Source of the DNA: Haliclona indistincta
Taxonomy: Eukaryota > Porifera > Demospongiae > Haplosclerida > Chalinidae
NCBI GenBank assembly: GCA_964017065.1
Contig: OZ024789.1
Span: forward strand, 3,034,657-3,098,656
Direction of reading: 5' to 3'
Length of the DNA: 64,000 nt
The position numbers and the translations under genes are program-made. The notes under the pieces were generated by a model. That model was not told where the DNA came from and searched no databases. It was given only the letters and a program-made list of their open reading frames with translations. Below, piece after piece: positions 33,401-43,589 of the stretch. How positions within the stretch are numbered: position 1 is the first letter of the stretch; each line of letters begins with the position of its first letter.

Positions 33401-35125
33401 ATGAATCTCTCAGCAGTCTCAATCGTTGTCATGTGCTCCTTGTTCATACGAACTACCATCTTTGGAACAGACATCTTTTTCTTCCACATAAGAAGTTTCC
33501 GTCAAATCTCTCGATTATGCTTTGTGGGAACACAAGCAATTGCTTATCTCCTCTATCCTCTGCTGGGATGGCTGTCAGATGTCTACTTCACCAGATATAA
33601 AGTCATAAGATTATCGTTTATTGTTGTGTGCATAGTAGAGGTTCTCTATGTTTCTTTAACCATTTCACTCCTAGTTGACAGTAATATAGTTTACGAGAAA
33701 GTGCCAACAATTATACTTCTTTTGATGGTTGTTCTTTCAATTATCTTAATGCTTATCAGTCTGGGATTGTTTGAGGCTAATGCAATACAGTTTGGTATGG
33801 AACAACTGTTGGAGAGCTCATCAGATCAGCTGAGTTCTTTCATCAAATGGTACTACTGGAGTAGCCATGTAGGACATTTTATTCTGTTTTTAATTTCAAT
33901 AACAATGGTTGGTATTCACAGCAGTTGCTTGATACCGGCAACTAATATCCAACCTGTGAATGACTATATACAATTACAAGGCCCACTGTTGTTGTGTGTA
34001 GTGTCATTGCATCTAGTTCTAAGTATAGCTGGACTAGTTCTGCTCATACGCTACAAGAAAAGACTTAAAATTGAGAAACCTGGACATAATCCACTCAAGC
34101 TGATCTACAAGGTGCTGAAGTACGCATGGAAACACAAGTTTCCTGAAAATCGCAGTGCCTTCACTTACTGGGAAAATGACATTCCTCCTCGCATAGACCT
34201 TGGTAAGAACAAGTATGGAGGACCATTCACCACTGAGGAGGTGGAGGACACAAAATCATTCTTTCGTATACTCCTCCTTCTTTTCTCTCTACTGGGATTT
34301 CACTTCTCAGGACATGGCTACTCAACTGTACAACATTTAATGATGAACGAGTGTCCTAATACTTGGTTGCTTATATTGATTGAAGACCCAATGAATCTTA
34401 CAACAATTGTAATCTTCACTGGCATTCCCTTGTATCAACTGAGTAATGAACGTTTTCGTCAGAGATATATTCCTAATATATTCAAGAGAATGGGGCTGGG
34501 ACTATTCTGCTGTCTACTGAAGGTGATTATTGAGATAACTCTGCAGGTAACTCAAGAGCTTTATTCAACCCAAAAGTGTGGTAATGATTTCGCTCCGCTA
34601 GTTAAGTGTTACCTTATGATTTCAAAGGTTAACTATAACGAAACTTGTGTCAATGCCCTCAGCAGTGATCACTGTACACCAGGTAACAGTATTTTCCTCA
34701 TACTGCTAGTGGTTCCTCAGATACTACAAGGACTGTCATTTCTACTGGTGTTTATGAGTGCCATTGAGTTCATCTGTGCTCAGGCTCCTCTCCGACTGAA
34801 GGGACTGCTCATTGGTCTCTGGTATGCCTCTCTGTCAGTTCACTACCTACTGGTAGAGGTTCCTGATACTTATATACCACTAACTGATGGTACTACATGG
34901 CAAATCATTCAAGAAGTGAAGGCATTCCTGATTGCTCTCTCCTTGATCTTCTTTGCTTATGTTTCTGGACGATATCGTTATCGAGTAAGAGATGAGGTGG
35001 TGAACTGGCAGTATCTTATTGAAGAAATATACGAGCGAGAGTTTCTAATTTCAGCAGAAATGGAAGATGAAGATGACGATGATAGTGAATTATTGATTCG
35101 CTCAAATGTATCAATACAGCAGTAG
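33401..35125 (+). CDS. POT/SLC15-like MFS transporter, subfamily E (E3), intact
   Basis: 574 aa, the only unbroken E copy in the window. TM1 MNLSAVSIVVMCSLFIRTT and the luminal loop (CGNDFAPLVKC, YNETC, DHCTPGNS) are E-type. The tail (EFLISAEMEDEDDDDSELL) belongs to the A/F type and is followed by the A-type spacer, so the 3' end was exchanged. It has DWYY-site variant FIKWYYWS where others have FIHWYYWS or FINWYYWS, and EDPMNLT where others have GDPMNLT. Both are substitutions at otherwise fixed positions. RC-A3 and a minisatellite lie directly upstream, while the promoter-proximal 100 bp match E1 and E2. Confidence 0.8.
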   Translation: MNLSAVSIVVMCSLFIRTTIFGTDIFFFHIRSFRQISRLCFVGTQAIAYLLYPLLGWLSDVYFTRYKVIRLSFIVVCIVEVLYVSLTISLLVDSNIVYEKVPTIILLLMVVLSIILMLISLGLFEANAIQFGMEQLLESSSDQLSSFIKWYYWSSHVGHFILFLISITMVGIHSSCLIPATNIQPVNDYIQLQGPLLLCVVSLHLVLSIAGLVLLIRYKKRLKIEKPGHNPLKLIYKVLKYAWKHKFPENRSAFTYWENDIPPRIDLGKNKYGGPFTTEEVEDTKSFFRILLLLFSLLGFHFSGHGYSTVQHLMMNECPNTWLLILIEDPMNLTTIVIFTGIPLYQLSNERFRQRYIPNIFKRMGLGLFCCLLKVIIEITLQVTQELYSTQKCGNDFAPLVKCYLMISKVNYNETCVNALSSDHCTPGNSIFLILLVVPQILQGLSFLLVFMSAIEFICAQAPLRLKGLLIGLWYASLSVHYLLVEVPDTYIPLTDGTTWQIIQEVKAFLIALSLIFFAYVSGRYRYRVRDEVVNWQYLIEEIYEREFLISAEMEDEDDDDSELLIRSNVSIQQ

Positions 35126-35244
35126 ATGCAATAATTTTATTTCACACTCACAGAAAATGATTACACACTTGCAAAATATGCATCATAATGCATGCAACTC
35201 AGAAGTAACTTGTGAATTGAAAAAGCTTACGGTTATACCTTAAG

Positions 35245-35422
35245 GTCACTATTATTGGCGGGTACAGAATTTAGCGATTTTACAAACTCCTTGAATTGGC
35301 AAGTACTAATTTTAGCATTTCCTTCAACTTTCTAAACATAATTTTGCATGTACTATTTTTAGCGAATAATTATGATGTTTTCGCTAAATTTGCTAAAATT
35401 AGTACCCGCTAATAATAGTGAC
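35245..35422. mobile_element. 178-bp MITE, second copy
   Basis: Same element and same position relative to the downstream gene as 1578-1755, differing by a few bases. It was therefore copied with the block and did not transpose independently. Confidence 0.7.
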
Positions 35423-35860
35423 AGTAAGATTACCTTATTGTAGACTAATTTTTTTTTGTTATTTTTTGTAGATTAATCGAATAATTCTATGAGTCTCAAG
35501 CACTTTTCGTCTTCTCCTGCTGCATGTACACAATTCTAGCATATCCCATTGTGTTTTTACATGGCTTTGGGAATCACATGTGACACAGGTTATCAAAACA
35601 TTAATTCAATGTGAAATATTAACTACATGTAACTGCATCTGGTGTCAATTACATCCAGTCAGTTTATTATCCTGTTTTAGCTATAGTTACGACATTGCAG
35701 TTATGTTTTAGAGTACAAAGCGTATACCACTTTATGTAGAATTGTACATACACTATTCAAATGTTTTGAAAGCCACTGCTACTGAATAACTGCCAAATTG
35801 TTCCAACAAAGTCACGTTATGTACATACTTGTAACTAATCATAACTCAAACTATTTCCTA

Positions 35861-35956
35861 TACGAAAGTATATAGCTGTTGAGTGACTCTACACATCATT
35901 CAGTGATACAAACGTATATAGCTGTTGAGTGACTCTATATACACATCATTCAGTGA
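35861..35956 (+). promoter_or_regulatory. Tandemly duplicated core promoter of A2
   Basis: The segment from the TATA-like GTATATAG to ATCATTCAGTGA occurs twice in tandem (35861-35906 and 35907-35956). The equivalent A1 region (about 2194-2242) has it once. Both copies keep the TATA word and GTTGAGTGACTCTA, so A2 has two candidate transcription start regions. Confidence 0.55.
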
Positions 35957-35975
35957 CCAAGACATCTACCGCAGT

Positions 35976-37688
35976 ATGAAACTTCAAGCAACTCATATTG
36001 TTGTTGTTCTGTGCGCATTTTTGATAAGAACATCTCTTATTGGAACAGACAACTATATTTATCAGACAGGAAATCGTCTTCAAATCACTCTGTTACTTCT
36101 GGCTGTATCTCAAGCCATTGCTTATCTTCTCTATCCTCTGCTGGGATGGCTGTCAGATGTCTACTTCACCAGATACAAAGTAATCAGATTCACTTTTATT
36201 GCAATGACCATTGGAGAAGCAATAGTAGTTTTGGTAGCTCTATCAATTATGATAGATGACAAACTAGTTTACAAAAAAGTATCAACAATTATAATATTAA
36301 TTCTGATAGTTCCTGGAATTCTTCTAATGGTTTTAAGTTTGGGATTTTTTGAAGCAAACGCTATTCAGTTTGGTATGGATCAACTGCTGGAAAGCTCATC
36401 AGATCAGCTGAGTTCTTTTATCCACTGGTATTACTGGAGCAGCTTTGCAGGGCAGTCTATTCCATTAATACTAACAGCAGGAATTACTGTTATAGAGAGT
36501 CACTGCATAGTAGCAAAAACTCATCAATATCCAACAATTGACATTGTACAAAACTATTTCACGTTTTGTATAGCATTAATACAACTAACGCTCACTATTG
36601 CTGGACTGATTGTGCTAATACGCTACAAGAAGAGACTTAACATTGAGAAACCTGGTCATAATCCACTCAAGCTGATCTCCAAGGTGCTAAAGTATTCTTG
36701 GAAACATAAGTTTCCTGAAAATCGCAGTGCCTTTACTTACTGGGAAAATGATATTCCTCCTCGCATTGATCTTGGTAAGAACAAGTATGGAGGACCATTC
36801 ACCACTGAAGAGGTGGAGGACACCAAGTCATTCTTCCGTATACTCCTCCTTCTCTTCTCTCTACTGGGATTTCATCTATCAGGACATGGCTACTCAACCA
36901 TAAAACATTTAATGATGAACGAGTGTCCTAATGCTTGGTTGTATATATTAATCGGAGACCCAATGAATCTCACAACATTAGTGATTTTTACAGGTATTCC
37001 CTTGTATCAACTGATCAATGCTCGTTATCATCAGAGATACATTCCTAACATATTCAAGAGAATGGGGCTGGGACTACTCTGCTGTCTACTGAAGGTGATT
37101 ATTGAAACTACATTGCAAGTAACTCAAACAGTATATGCAACTGAACAGTGCAATATTGCAGTGCCCTTAGTTGATTGCTACCGCTCAATGTCACAAGTAA
37201 AGTACAATGGTAGCTGTATTAGTCTTTATAGCGGCTGTACACCTGGTAACAGTATTTTCCTCATACTGCTAGTGGTTCCTCAGATACTACAAGGACTGTC
37301 GTTTCTACTGGTGTTTATGAGTGCCATTGAGTTCATCTGTGCTCAGGCTCCTCTCCGACTGAAGGGACTGCTCATTGGTCTCTGGTATGCCTCTCTGTCA
37401 GTTCACTACCTACTGGTAGAGGTTCCTGATATTTATATACCACTAACTGATGGTACTACGTGGGAAATCATTCAAGAAGTGAAGGCATTCCTGATTGCTC
37501 TCTCCTTGATCTTCTTTGCTTATGTTTCTAGACGATATCGTTATCGAGTAAGAGATGAGGTGGTGAATGAGCAGTATCTTATTGAAGAAATATATGAGAG
37601 AGAGATTAAACTTGCAGCAGAAATGGAAGATGATGATGATGACGATAGTGAATTATTGATTCGCTCAAATGCATCAGTACAGCAGTAG
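35976..37688 (+). CDS. POT/SLC15-like MFS transporter, subfamily A (A2), intact
   Basis: 570 aa from ATG 35976 (start MKLQATHIVVVLCAF, aligned with A1). A GTG-initiated in-frame extension to 35925 lies in the promoter repeat and is rejected. It differs from A1 by a small number of residues spread along the protein, for example NYIYQTGN for NYFYHTGN and TQTVYAT for TQKVYAT. The luminal loop keeps four cysteines and NGS. The tail DDDDDDSELLI keeps the dileucine. Together with B2 downstream it duplicates the A1-B1 pair. Confidence 0.82.
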   Translation: MKLQATHIVVVLCAFLIRTSLIGTDNYIYQTGNRLQITLLLLAVSQAIAYLLYPLLGWLSDVYFTRYKVIRFTFIAMTIGEAIVVLVALSIMIDDKLVYKKVSTIIILILIVPGILLMVLSLGFFEANAIQFGMDQLLESSSDQLSSFIHWYYWSSFAGQSIPLILTAGITVIESHCIVAKTHQYPTIDIVQNYFTFCIALIQLTLTIAGLIVLIRYKKRLNIEKPGHNPLKLISKVLKYSWKHKFPENRSAFTYWENDIPPRIDLGKNKYGGPFTTEEVEDTKSFFRILLLLFSLLGFHLSGHGYSTIKHLMMNECPNAWLYILIGDPMNLTTLVIFTGIPLYQLINARYHQRYIPNIFKRMGLGLLCCLLKVIIETTLQVTQTVYATEQCNIAVPLVDCYRSMSQVKYNGSCISLYSGCTPGNSIFLILLVVPQILQGLSFLLVFMSAIEFICAQAPLRLKGLLIGLWYASLSVHYLLVEVPDIYIPLTDGTTWEIIQEVKAFLIALSLIFFAYVSRRYRYRVRDEVVNEQYLIEEIYEREIKLAAEMEDDDDDDSELLIRSNASVQQ

Positions 37689-38390
37689 ATGCATTAATTT
37701 TATCGTTTCACACTCATTGAAAATGATTTCACACTTGCATCATAATGATGCGACTCAGAAGTAACTTGTGAATTGAATCAACTTACAGTTACAATTACTT
37801 TATTGTAGATTATTCGAATAATCGAATAATTTTATGTGTCTCAAATTTTTCAACTGTAAACTTGTGTCTAGAGCATCTACGTAGAGGGCTTTAGACGGTC
37901 GAAGGCCCTGTTTAGGACGACCCTCTCGACTTTGCGCAGTTAGGAGAAGGTTTTAGGGTTTAATTGTCAGTACAAATTCATTCTGTTATTGCCATGGGAA
38001 CGGTACAAACCGGGTGACATAAGTCATTCCAGTCTATCAATCGGTTTCCGCGGCGTTCTAACTCCCGTATTTGCCTCAATTCATCGTCTAATAACCTACG
38101 ATTTAAATTTGTACCATGTTATTGAAGACGTGAGAGTTTAGAATCGTCCTAAATAAACTGATTGAGGATCCGGCATAATAATACCCTTGATGGGCTTCAC
38201 CCGTAACACACACATATTTGGTCAGTTATAACATTGACACATTGATGCTTGGTTTATATGAGTCTTCTTTGTAAACTCTCTAGTAGCTTTGTTCAATAAA
38301 AACAATTCAAGGAAATATTAAGACGTAGTGTTTCTATAATGTATAGCTTATTCGGAGGATGCCTACACTGTATGGGTGAATAGAACTGAG
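37689..38390. other. Spacer between A2 and B2
   Basis: Non-coding, collinear with 3974-4815 but shorter. No separate feature is seen. Confidence 0.6.
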
Positions 38391-40118
38391 ATGGGTGTTG
38401 CAGCAGTTTGTATTGTTGTTTTCTGCTCTTTTGCAATACGAATGTCATTCATTGGATCAGATTTCTTTGTTTATCACTTTGAAAGATCCCTTCTTGCAAC
38501 ACGAGTTTGCTTTGCAGTATCTCAAGCCGTATCATACATTCTCTATCCTCTTCTGGGATGGCTTTCAGATGCTTATGTCAGCAGATACAAGGTTATTAGA
38601 TTGACTTTCATAATCATGATCATTGCATTTTTTGTGGCTGCTTTCTTTGCCATTGCAATTGCATATGATCCTGGACCGTTATATGAAAACAAAGTAACAA
38701 CCACAATATTATTGGTGCTGATTATTCCGTGGATTTTATCAGTTATGCTAAGTCTGGGATTATTTGAGGCTAATGCTATTCAGTTTGGTATGGATCAACT
38801 GTTAGAAAGCTCATCGGATAAGCTGAGTTCATTCATCCACTGGTACTACTGGAGTAGCTATGTGGGACACTTCATTCTGTTTTTAATGACAGCAGGGATA
38901 GTGGTTATAAACAGCAACTACAAAACCACAACAACTAAGAAACATCAATTTTCAACATCTGATTACATGATAGGTCGCTTTTTGGCTACCATATCATTAT
39001 TACAGCTAATGTTAGCTGTAGTAGGACTAGTTGTGCTGATACGCTATAAGAAGAGACTCAACATTGAGAAACCTGGTCATAGTCCATTCAAGCTGATCTA
39101 CAAGGTGCTGAAGTACGCATGGAAACACAAGTTTCCTGAAAATCGCAGTGCCTTCACTTACTGGGAAAATGACATTCCTCCTCGCATTGATCTTGGTAAG
39201 AGCAAGTATGGAGGACCATTTACCACTGAGGAGGTGGAGGACACCAAGTCATTCTTTCGTATTCTCCTCCTTCTCTTCTCTCTACTGGGATTCCATCTAT
39301 CAGGACATGGATACTCAACTGTACAGAAGCTTATGCTGAAAGAGTGTCCTAATACTTGGTTGCTTGTATTAATTGGAGACCCAATGAATCTCACAACAGT
39401 TGTAATCTTCACATGTATTCCATTGTATCAGCTGATAAATCCACGTTATCGTCAGAGATACATTCCCAACATATTCAAGAGAATGGGGCTGGGACTACTC
39501 TGCTGTCTACTGAAGGTGATTATTGAGACAACTTTGCAGGCAACTCAGGAACATTATGCAACTCAGCATTGCAGTAATAAATATCCTCTTTTTGAATGCT
39601 ACAGCATTAATTCACAAACGCATTTTAATAGCAGTAGGTTCAATGATCACTGTACACCTGGTAACAGTATTTTCCTCATACTGCTGGTGGTTCCTCAGAT
39701 ACTACAAGGACTGTCGTTTCTACTGGTGTTTATGAGTGCCATTGAGTTCATCTGTGCTCAGGCTCCTCTCCGACTGAAGGGACTGCTCATTGGTCTCTGG
39801 TATGCCTCTCTGTCAGTTCACTACCTACTGGTAGAGTTTCCTGAAATTTTTATACCACTAAATGATGGTACTACGTGGGAAATCATTCAAGAAGTGAAGG
39901 CATTCCTGATTGCTCTCTCCTTGATCTTCTTTGCTTATCTTTCTGGACGATATCGTTATCGAGTAAGAGATGAGGTGGTGAATGAGCAGTATCTTATTGA
40001 AGAAATATACGAGAGAGAGATTCGAATAGCATCAGAAATGGAAGATGAATCGGGTGAAAATGAATTGTTGATTCAGTCAAGTTCATCCGTACTGCAGTAT
40101 CACTATGCGAGTACATAG
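38391..40118 (+). CDS. POT/SLC15-like MFS transporter, subfamily B (B2), intact
   Basis: 575 aa from ATG 38391, with an upstream in-frame GTG at 38376 judged not to be the start. The B-type N-terminus MGVAAVCIVVFCSFAIRMS is followed by a variant of motif A (GWLSDAYVSRYKVIR). The TM5-6 loop is long and Thr/Lys-rich (NYKTTTTKKHQ). The luminal loop has three cysteines and one NSS site, fewer cysteines than other subfamilies. The C-terminal part departs from the array consensus with VEFPEIFIPLND and AYLSG, so this copy has partly escaped homogenisation. The tail ENELLIQSS keeps the dileucine pattern. It is the intact counterpart of B1. Confidence 0.82.
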   Translation: MGVAAVCIVVFCSFAIRMSFIGSDFFVYHFERSLLATRVCFAVSQAVSYILYPLLGWLSDAYVSRYKVIRLTFIIMIIAFFVAAFFAIAIAYDPGPLYENKVTTTILLVLIIPWILSVMLSLGLFEANAIQFGMDQLLESSSDKLSSFIHWYYWSSYVGHFILFLMTAGIVVINSNYKTTTTKKHQFSTSDYMIGRFLATISLLQLMLAVVGLVVLIRYKKRLNIEKPGHSPFKLIYKVLKYAWKHKFPENRSAFTYWENDIPPRIDLGKSKYGGPFTTEEVEDTKSFFRILLLLFSLLGFHLSGHGYSTVQKLMLKECPNTWLLVLIGDPMNLTTVVIFTCIPLYQLINPRYRQRYIPNIFKRMGLGLLCCLLKVIIETTLQATQEHYATQHCSNKYPLFECYSINSQTHFNSSRFNDHCTPGNSIFLILLVVPQILQGLSFLLVFMSAIEFICAQAPLRLKGLLIGLWYASLSVHYLLVEFPEIFIPLNDGTTWEIIQEVKAFLIALSLIFFAYLSGRYRYRVRDEVVNEQYLIEEIYEREIRIASEMEDESGENELLIQSSSSVLQYHYAST

Positions 40119-41161
40119 TCTCAGAGTGCAACCTTTTATTTGTAATGTAACATGTAGACACAATGATTTGTTTCATACTAAAGCACACTTTTTAACACAC
40201 AAAAGAAAGTTTTAACATTTACTGGTTTGAGAATAAACTAGGGTTTTGGATAAAAGTGTATTACAGCTATTGTTGAGTGCTCACAGTGCTTTCAGTACTA
40301 TAATAGCTGATTCAGTTGCAGATACGTAGTCAGCATAATTATGATATCAGCAAATGTGCACACATTTTAAAATTAAAAAATTCACTTTTACTAATTGTTG
40401 CAGCCTATAAAGACAAAACATTTTGACCTATTTGGAACACAATTTCAATTTTCAAGTGCTATTGAAAGGCGCCTAATAATTTGGGAGCATGCATTTTACT
40501 GACGGCCAAACATTAGTAATTCCAAACAAATGCATGTGTTATGACAATTAAAGCTCATCATATAATAAAACTCTTGTTTGTCTTTGGTACGCATCCATTA
40601 CAATGTGTTAGCCTATTTTGTGCTAATCCACACAGTTCGTTTTGATAAGAGCCGGGTTTATAGAAAGTATTATCATATTGTCTTATCGCTATTGAGTAAG
40701 ATGTCACAAACAGTGAGCGCTGCAGTATACATCGTACAGTGACCAAGTTCTAATTTTCAGAACTAAAAGTGAAACAAACAGAACTGAAGTCAAAATAGCG
40801 GTGCCTCGCCGCTCAGTATTAGCTTTGCAGCGGCCAACAATGATCACTTTAATGCATGATGAAAAATACACGACAATGGAATATCATATCTGATAAATTA
40901 TCAACTTAAAAACTATTTTCGTGTAAAAGTTTCAACCAATGACTCTTTCACAAACTGAAATTTCGTCTCATCATACATTTGATAATACTCAAACATCTTA
41001 CTGTACACTACAGAACTTTTTGATCAATGTTTCTAAACAGACCTTAACCACAAGCACATTGTTTACACATGAGATGTTTACATTCACCATGTCAGCATAG
41101 TACACTGAGCAATATCTTTGTTTTGGGACTAACATGTATCAGTATACCACAAAACGGGACA
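40119..41161. other. Spacer between B2 and G
   Basis: About 1 kb of AT-rich unique sequence. I see no gene and no copy elsewhere in the window, apart from a short GGTGCCTCGCCG word near 40801 that resembles one at 30.8 kb. Confidence 0.5.
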
Positions 41162-42886
41162 ATGAATCTTGCTGGAGCCTATATCGTTGTTCTTTGCTCA
41201 TTTGCGATACAAGTTTCTTTCATAGGAACTGATACTCTATTCTTTCATTTCAAAACATTTCTGCCATCAGCACAGGCAATCCTTGCAGGAACTAAAGCAA
41301 TTGCTTATCTTCTCTATCCTCTGCTGGGATGGCTGTCAGATGTCTACTTCACAAGGTACAAGGTCATTAGATTAGCCTTCATCATCATGACGCTGGCAGC
41401 ATTTGAAGGCTTCATAGTTACACTATCAGTTCTATTAGACATGAGCTTACTTCATCGAGAAATAGAAACCATCATAGTTATGGTTTTAATCATTGTTGGA
41501 TTTTTATCAGTCTTGCTAAGTCTGGGATTGTTTAAGGCTAATGGTATTCAGTTTGGTATGGAACAGTTGCTAGAAAGCTCATCAGATCAGCTGAGTTGTT
41601 TTATTCACTGGTACTACTGGAGTACCTATGTGGGACAATTTGTTTTATTCTTAACAACAGCAGGGATTCTTGCATTAAATAGCAGCTACACAGGAACTGA
41701 AACCACTCAAGCATACCCAATGGATGATTCTATTTTAATCCGTGGTATACTTTGCATAACACTACTACAGCTAATACTAGCCATTGTCGGTCTGGTTGTG
41801 CTAATACGCCACAAGAAGAGACTCAACATAGAAAATCCAGGACACGACCCACTAGTGCTGATCTACAAGGTGCTGAAGTACACATGGAAACATAAGTTTC
41901 CTGAAAATCGCAGTGCCTTCACTTACTGGGAAAATGACATTCCACCTCGCATTGATCTTGGTAAGAACAAGTATGGAGGACCATTCACCACTGAGGAGGT
42001 GGAGGACACCAAGTCATTCTTTCGTATACTCCTCCTTCTCTTCTCTCTACTGGGATTCCATCTATCAGGACATGGCTACTCAACTGCACAGAAGCTTATG
42101 CTGACAGAGTGTCCAAATGCTTGGTTGCTTATAGTGATTGGAGACCCAATGAATCTCACTACAATTGTCATCTTCACATGTGTTCCTTTGTATCAACTTA
42201 TCAAATTTCGTTATCGTCAGAGGTACATTCCAAAAATATTCAAGAGAATGGGGCTGGGACTAGTCTGCTGTCTACTGAAAGTAATTATTGAAATAGCTTT
42301 GCGGGTAACTCAAAATCTCTATGCAACTGAACAGTGCAGTAATTATTGTCCGTTTGTCAACTGCTACAACTTAATCATGAAAGCAAATAAATATGACTAC
42401 AAGTACTATGGCTGCGGCGGCAATTTAAACTGTACACCTGGTAACAGTATTTTCCTCATACTGCTAGTGGTTCCTCAGATACTACAAGGACTGTCATTTC
42501 TACTGGTGTTTATGAGTGCCATTGAGTTCATCTGTGCTCAGGCTCCTCTCCGACTGAAGGGACTGCTCATTGGTCTCTGGTATGCCTCTCTGTCAGTTCA
42601 CTACCTACTGGTAGAGGTTCCTGATATTTATATACCACTAACTGATGGTACTACGTGGGAAATCATTCAAGAAGTGAAGGCATTCCTGATTGCTCTCTCC
42701 TTGATCTTCTTTGCTTATGTTTCTGGACGATATCGCTATCGAGTAAGAGATGAGGTGGTGAATGAGCAGTATCTTATTGAAGAAATATATGAGAGAGAAT
42801 TCAAAGTTGCCGCAGAATTGGAAGAAGAAAATGAAGAGAGAGAACTACTATTTAACTCAAAATCCTTAGTTCCAGTGTACCATTAA
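41162..42886 (+). CDS. POT/SLC15-like MFS transporter, subfamily G, intact (last array member)
   Basis: 574 aa from ATG 41162, which aligns with F1 and F2 (MNLAGAYIVVLCSFAIQVS). A further in-frame ATG at 41069 would add 31 residues without TM or signal features and is considered unlikely. It is the most divergent copy: LFKANGIQFGMEQ replaces LFEANAIQFGMDQ, and NPGHDPLVLIYKV replaces KPGHNPLKLIYKV. The luminal loop is F-like with five cysteines (CSNYCPFVNC, then YYGCGGNLNC). The tail EERELLF keeps the acidic dileucine. Its TM10-12 DNA still matches the array consensus. It marks the right end of the array. Confidence 0.82.
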   Translation: MNLAGAYIVVLCSFAIQVSFIGTDTLFFHFKTFLPSAQAILAGTKAIAYLLYPLLGWLSDVYFTRYKVIRLAFIIMTLAAFEGFIVTLSVLLDMSLLHREIETIIVMVLIIVGFLSVLLSLGLFKANGIQFGMEQLLESSSDQLSCFIHWYYWSTYVGQFVLFLTTAGILALNSSYTGTETTQAYPMDDSILIRGILCITLLQLILAIVGLVVLIRHKKRLNIENPGHDPLVLIYKVLKYTWKHKFPENRSAFTYWENDIPPRIDLGKNKYGGPFTTEEVEDTKSFFRILLLLFSLLGFHLSGHGYSTAQKLMLTECPNAWLLIVIGDPMNLTTIVIFTCVPLYQLIKFRYRQRYIPKIFKRMGLGLVCCLLKVIIEIALRVTQNLYATEQCSNYCPFVNCYNLIMKANKYDYKYYGCGGNLNCTPGNSIFLILLVVPQILQGLSFLLVFMSAIEFICAQAPLRLKGLLIGLWYASLSVHYLLVEVPDIYIPLTDGTTWEIIQEVKAFLIALSLIFFAYVSGRYRYRVRDEVVNEQYLIEEIYEREFKVAAELEEENEERELLFNSKSLVPVYH

Positions 42887-43589
42887 ACTTGCACTGTACA
42901 TGTCACTGGTAGCATATTTCATGTAACTACACTATTGATCATGCAGCATGTGCCCTCCATGTGTTCTGTGTACACATGTATACCGTAAACATTATAAATT
43001 TTCATTCATGGAAAAAATATTAGTTAGTGCTCCTAAAGTACAAAAAAGTTTTTTAAGCAACAAAATGTTTGCTTATGAAAATTTCAAATTTCGGCATTGT
43101 GTAAAAACAGCACTGGTACAATTATTTGCACTTGTGGTGAAGCCTTCAAAGTATAGGTATTGTAATAATAATAATTCTTACATTGTATTACATGTAGTTC
43201 TTGCCCTCACACGAAGGCAATAAATGGATTATAGTTCATTACATAACAAGGAGAATAATACAGTGAAGTCTGCGTCTTTGCATGTTGCTATAGTTGACAC
43301 TACGCGCGGTCAATAATGCCCTCAAATAGAGCAATCCGATTGGTGAAGATGACATACTATGTAATAAGTACGCATAATGTACGTGCACATACGTACATGA
43401 TTGTAGTATAAATGTAGTTTAAAGGAGCATACATGTAAAACAAATCATGACACTAAAATTAATTATGATAACGTACATATTATTGTATGTTTATTTTACG
43501 TTTTGCATGTTACAGTACAGTACAGCTTGGAAAACTGGAGTCTAAAATATTATTACTAATGCGCTGTGGATTAATTTACATGCACTGAC
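42887..43589. other. Region between the array and the CFAP54 exons
   Basis: About 700 bp with no recognised gene. It includes the intronic sequence after the last visible CFAP54 exon (minus strand). I could not find a further CFAP54 exon here. Confidence 0.5.

Larger units (their letters stand above)
35126..35975. other. Spacer between E3 and A2
   Basis: Non-coding near-copy of 1446-2260, with a MITE at 35245-35422 and a duplicated promoter segment at 35861-35956. Confidence 0.65.
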
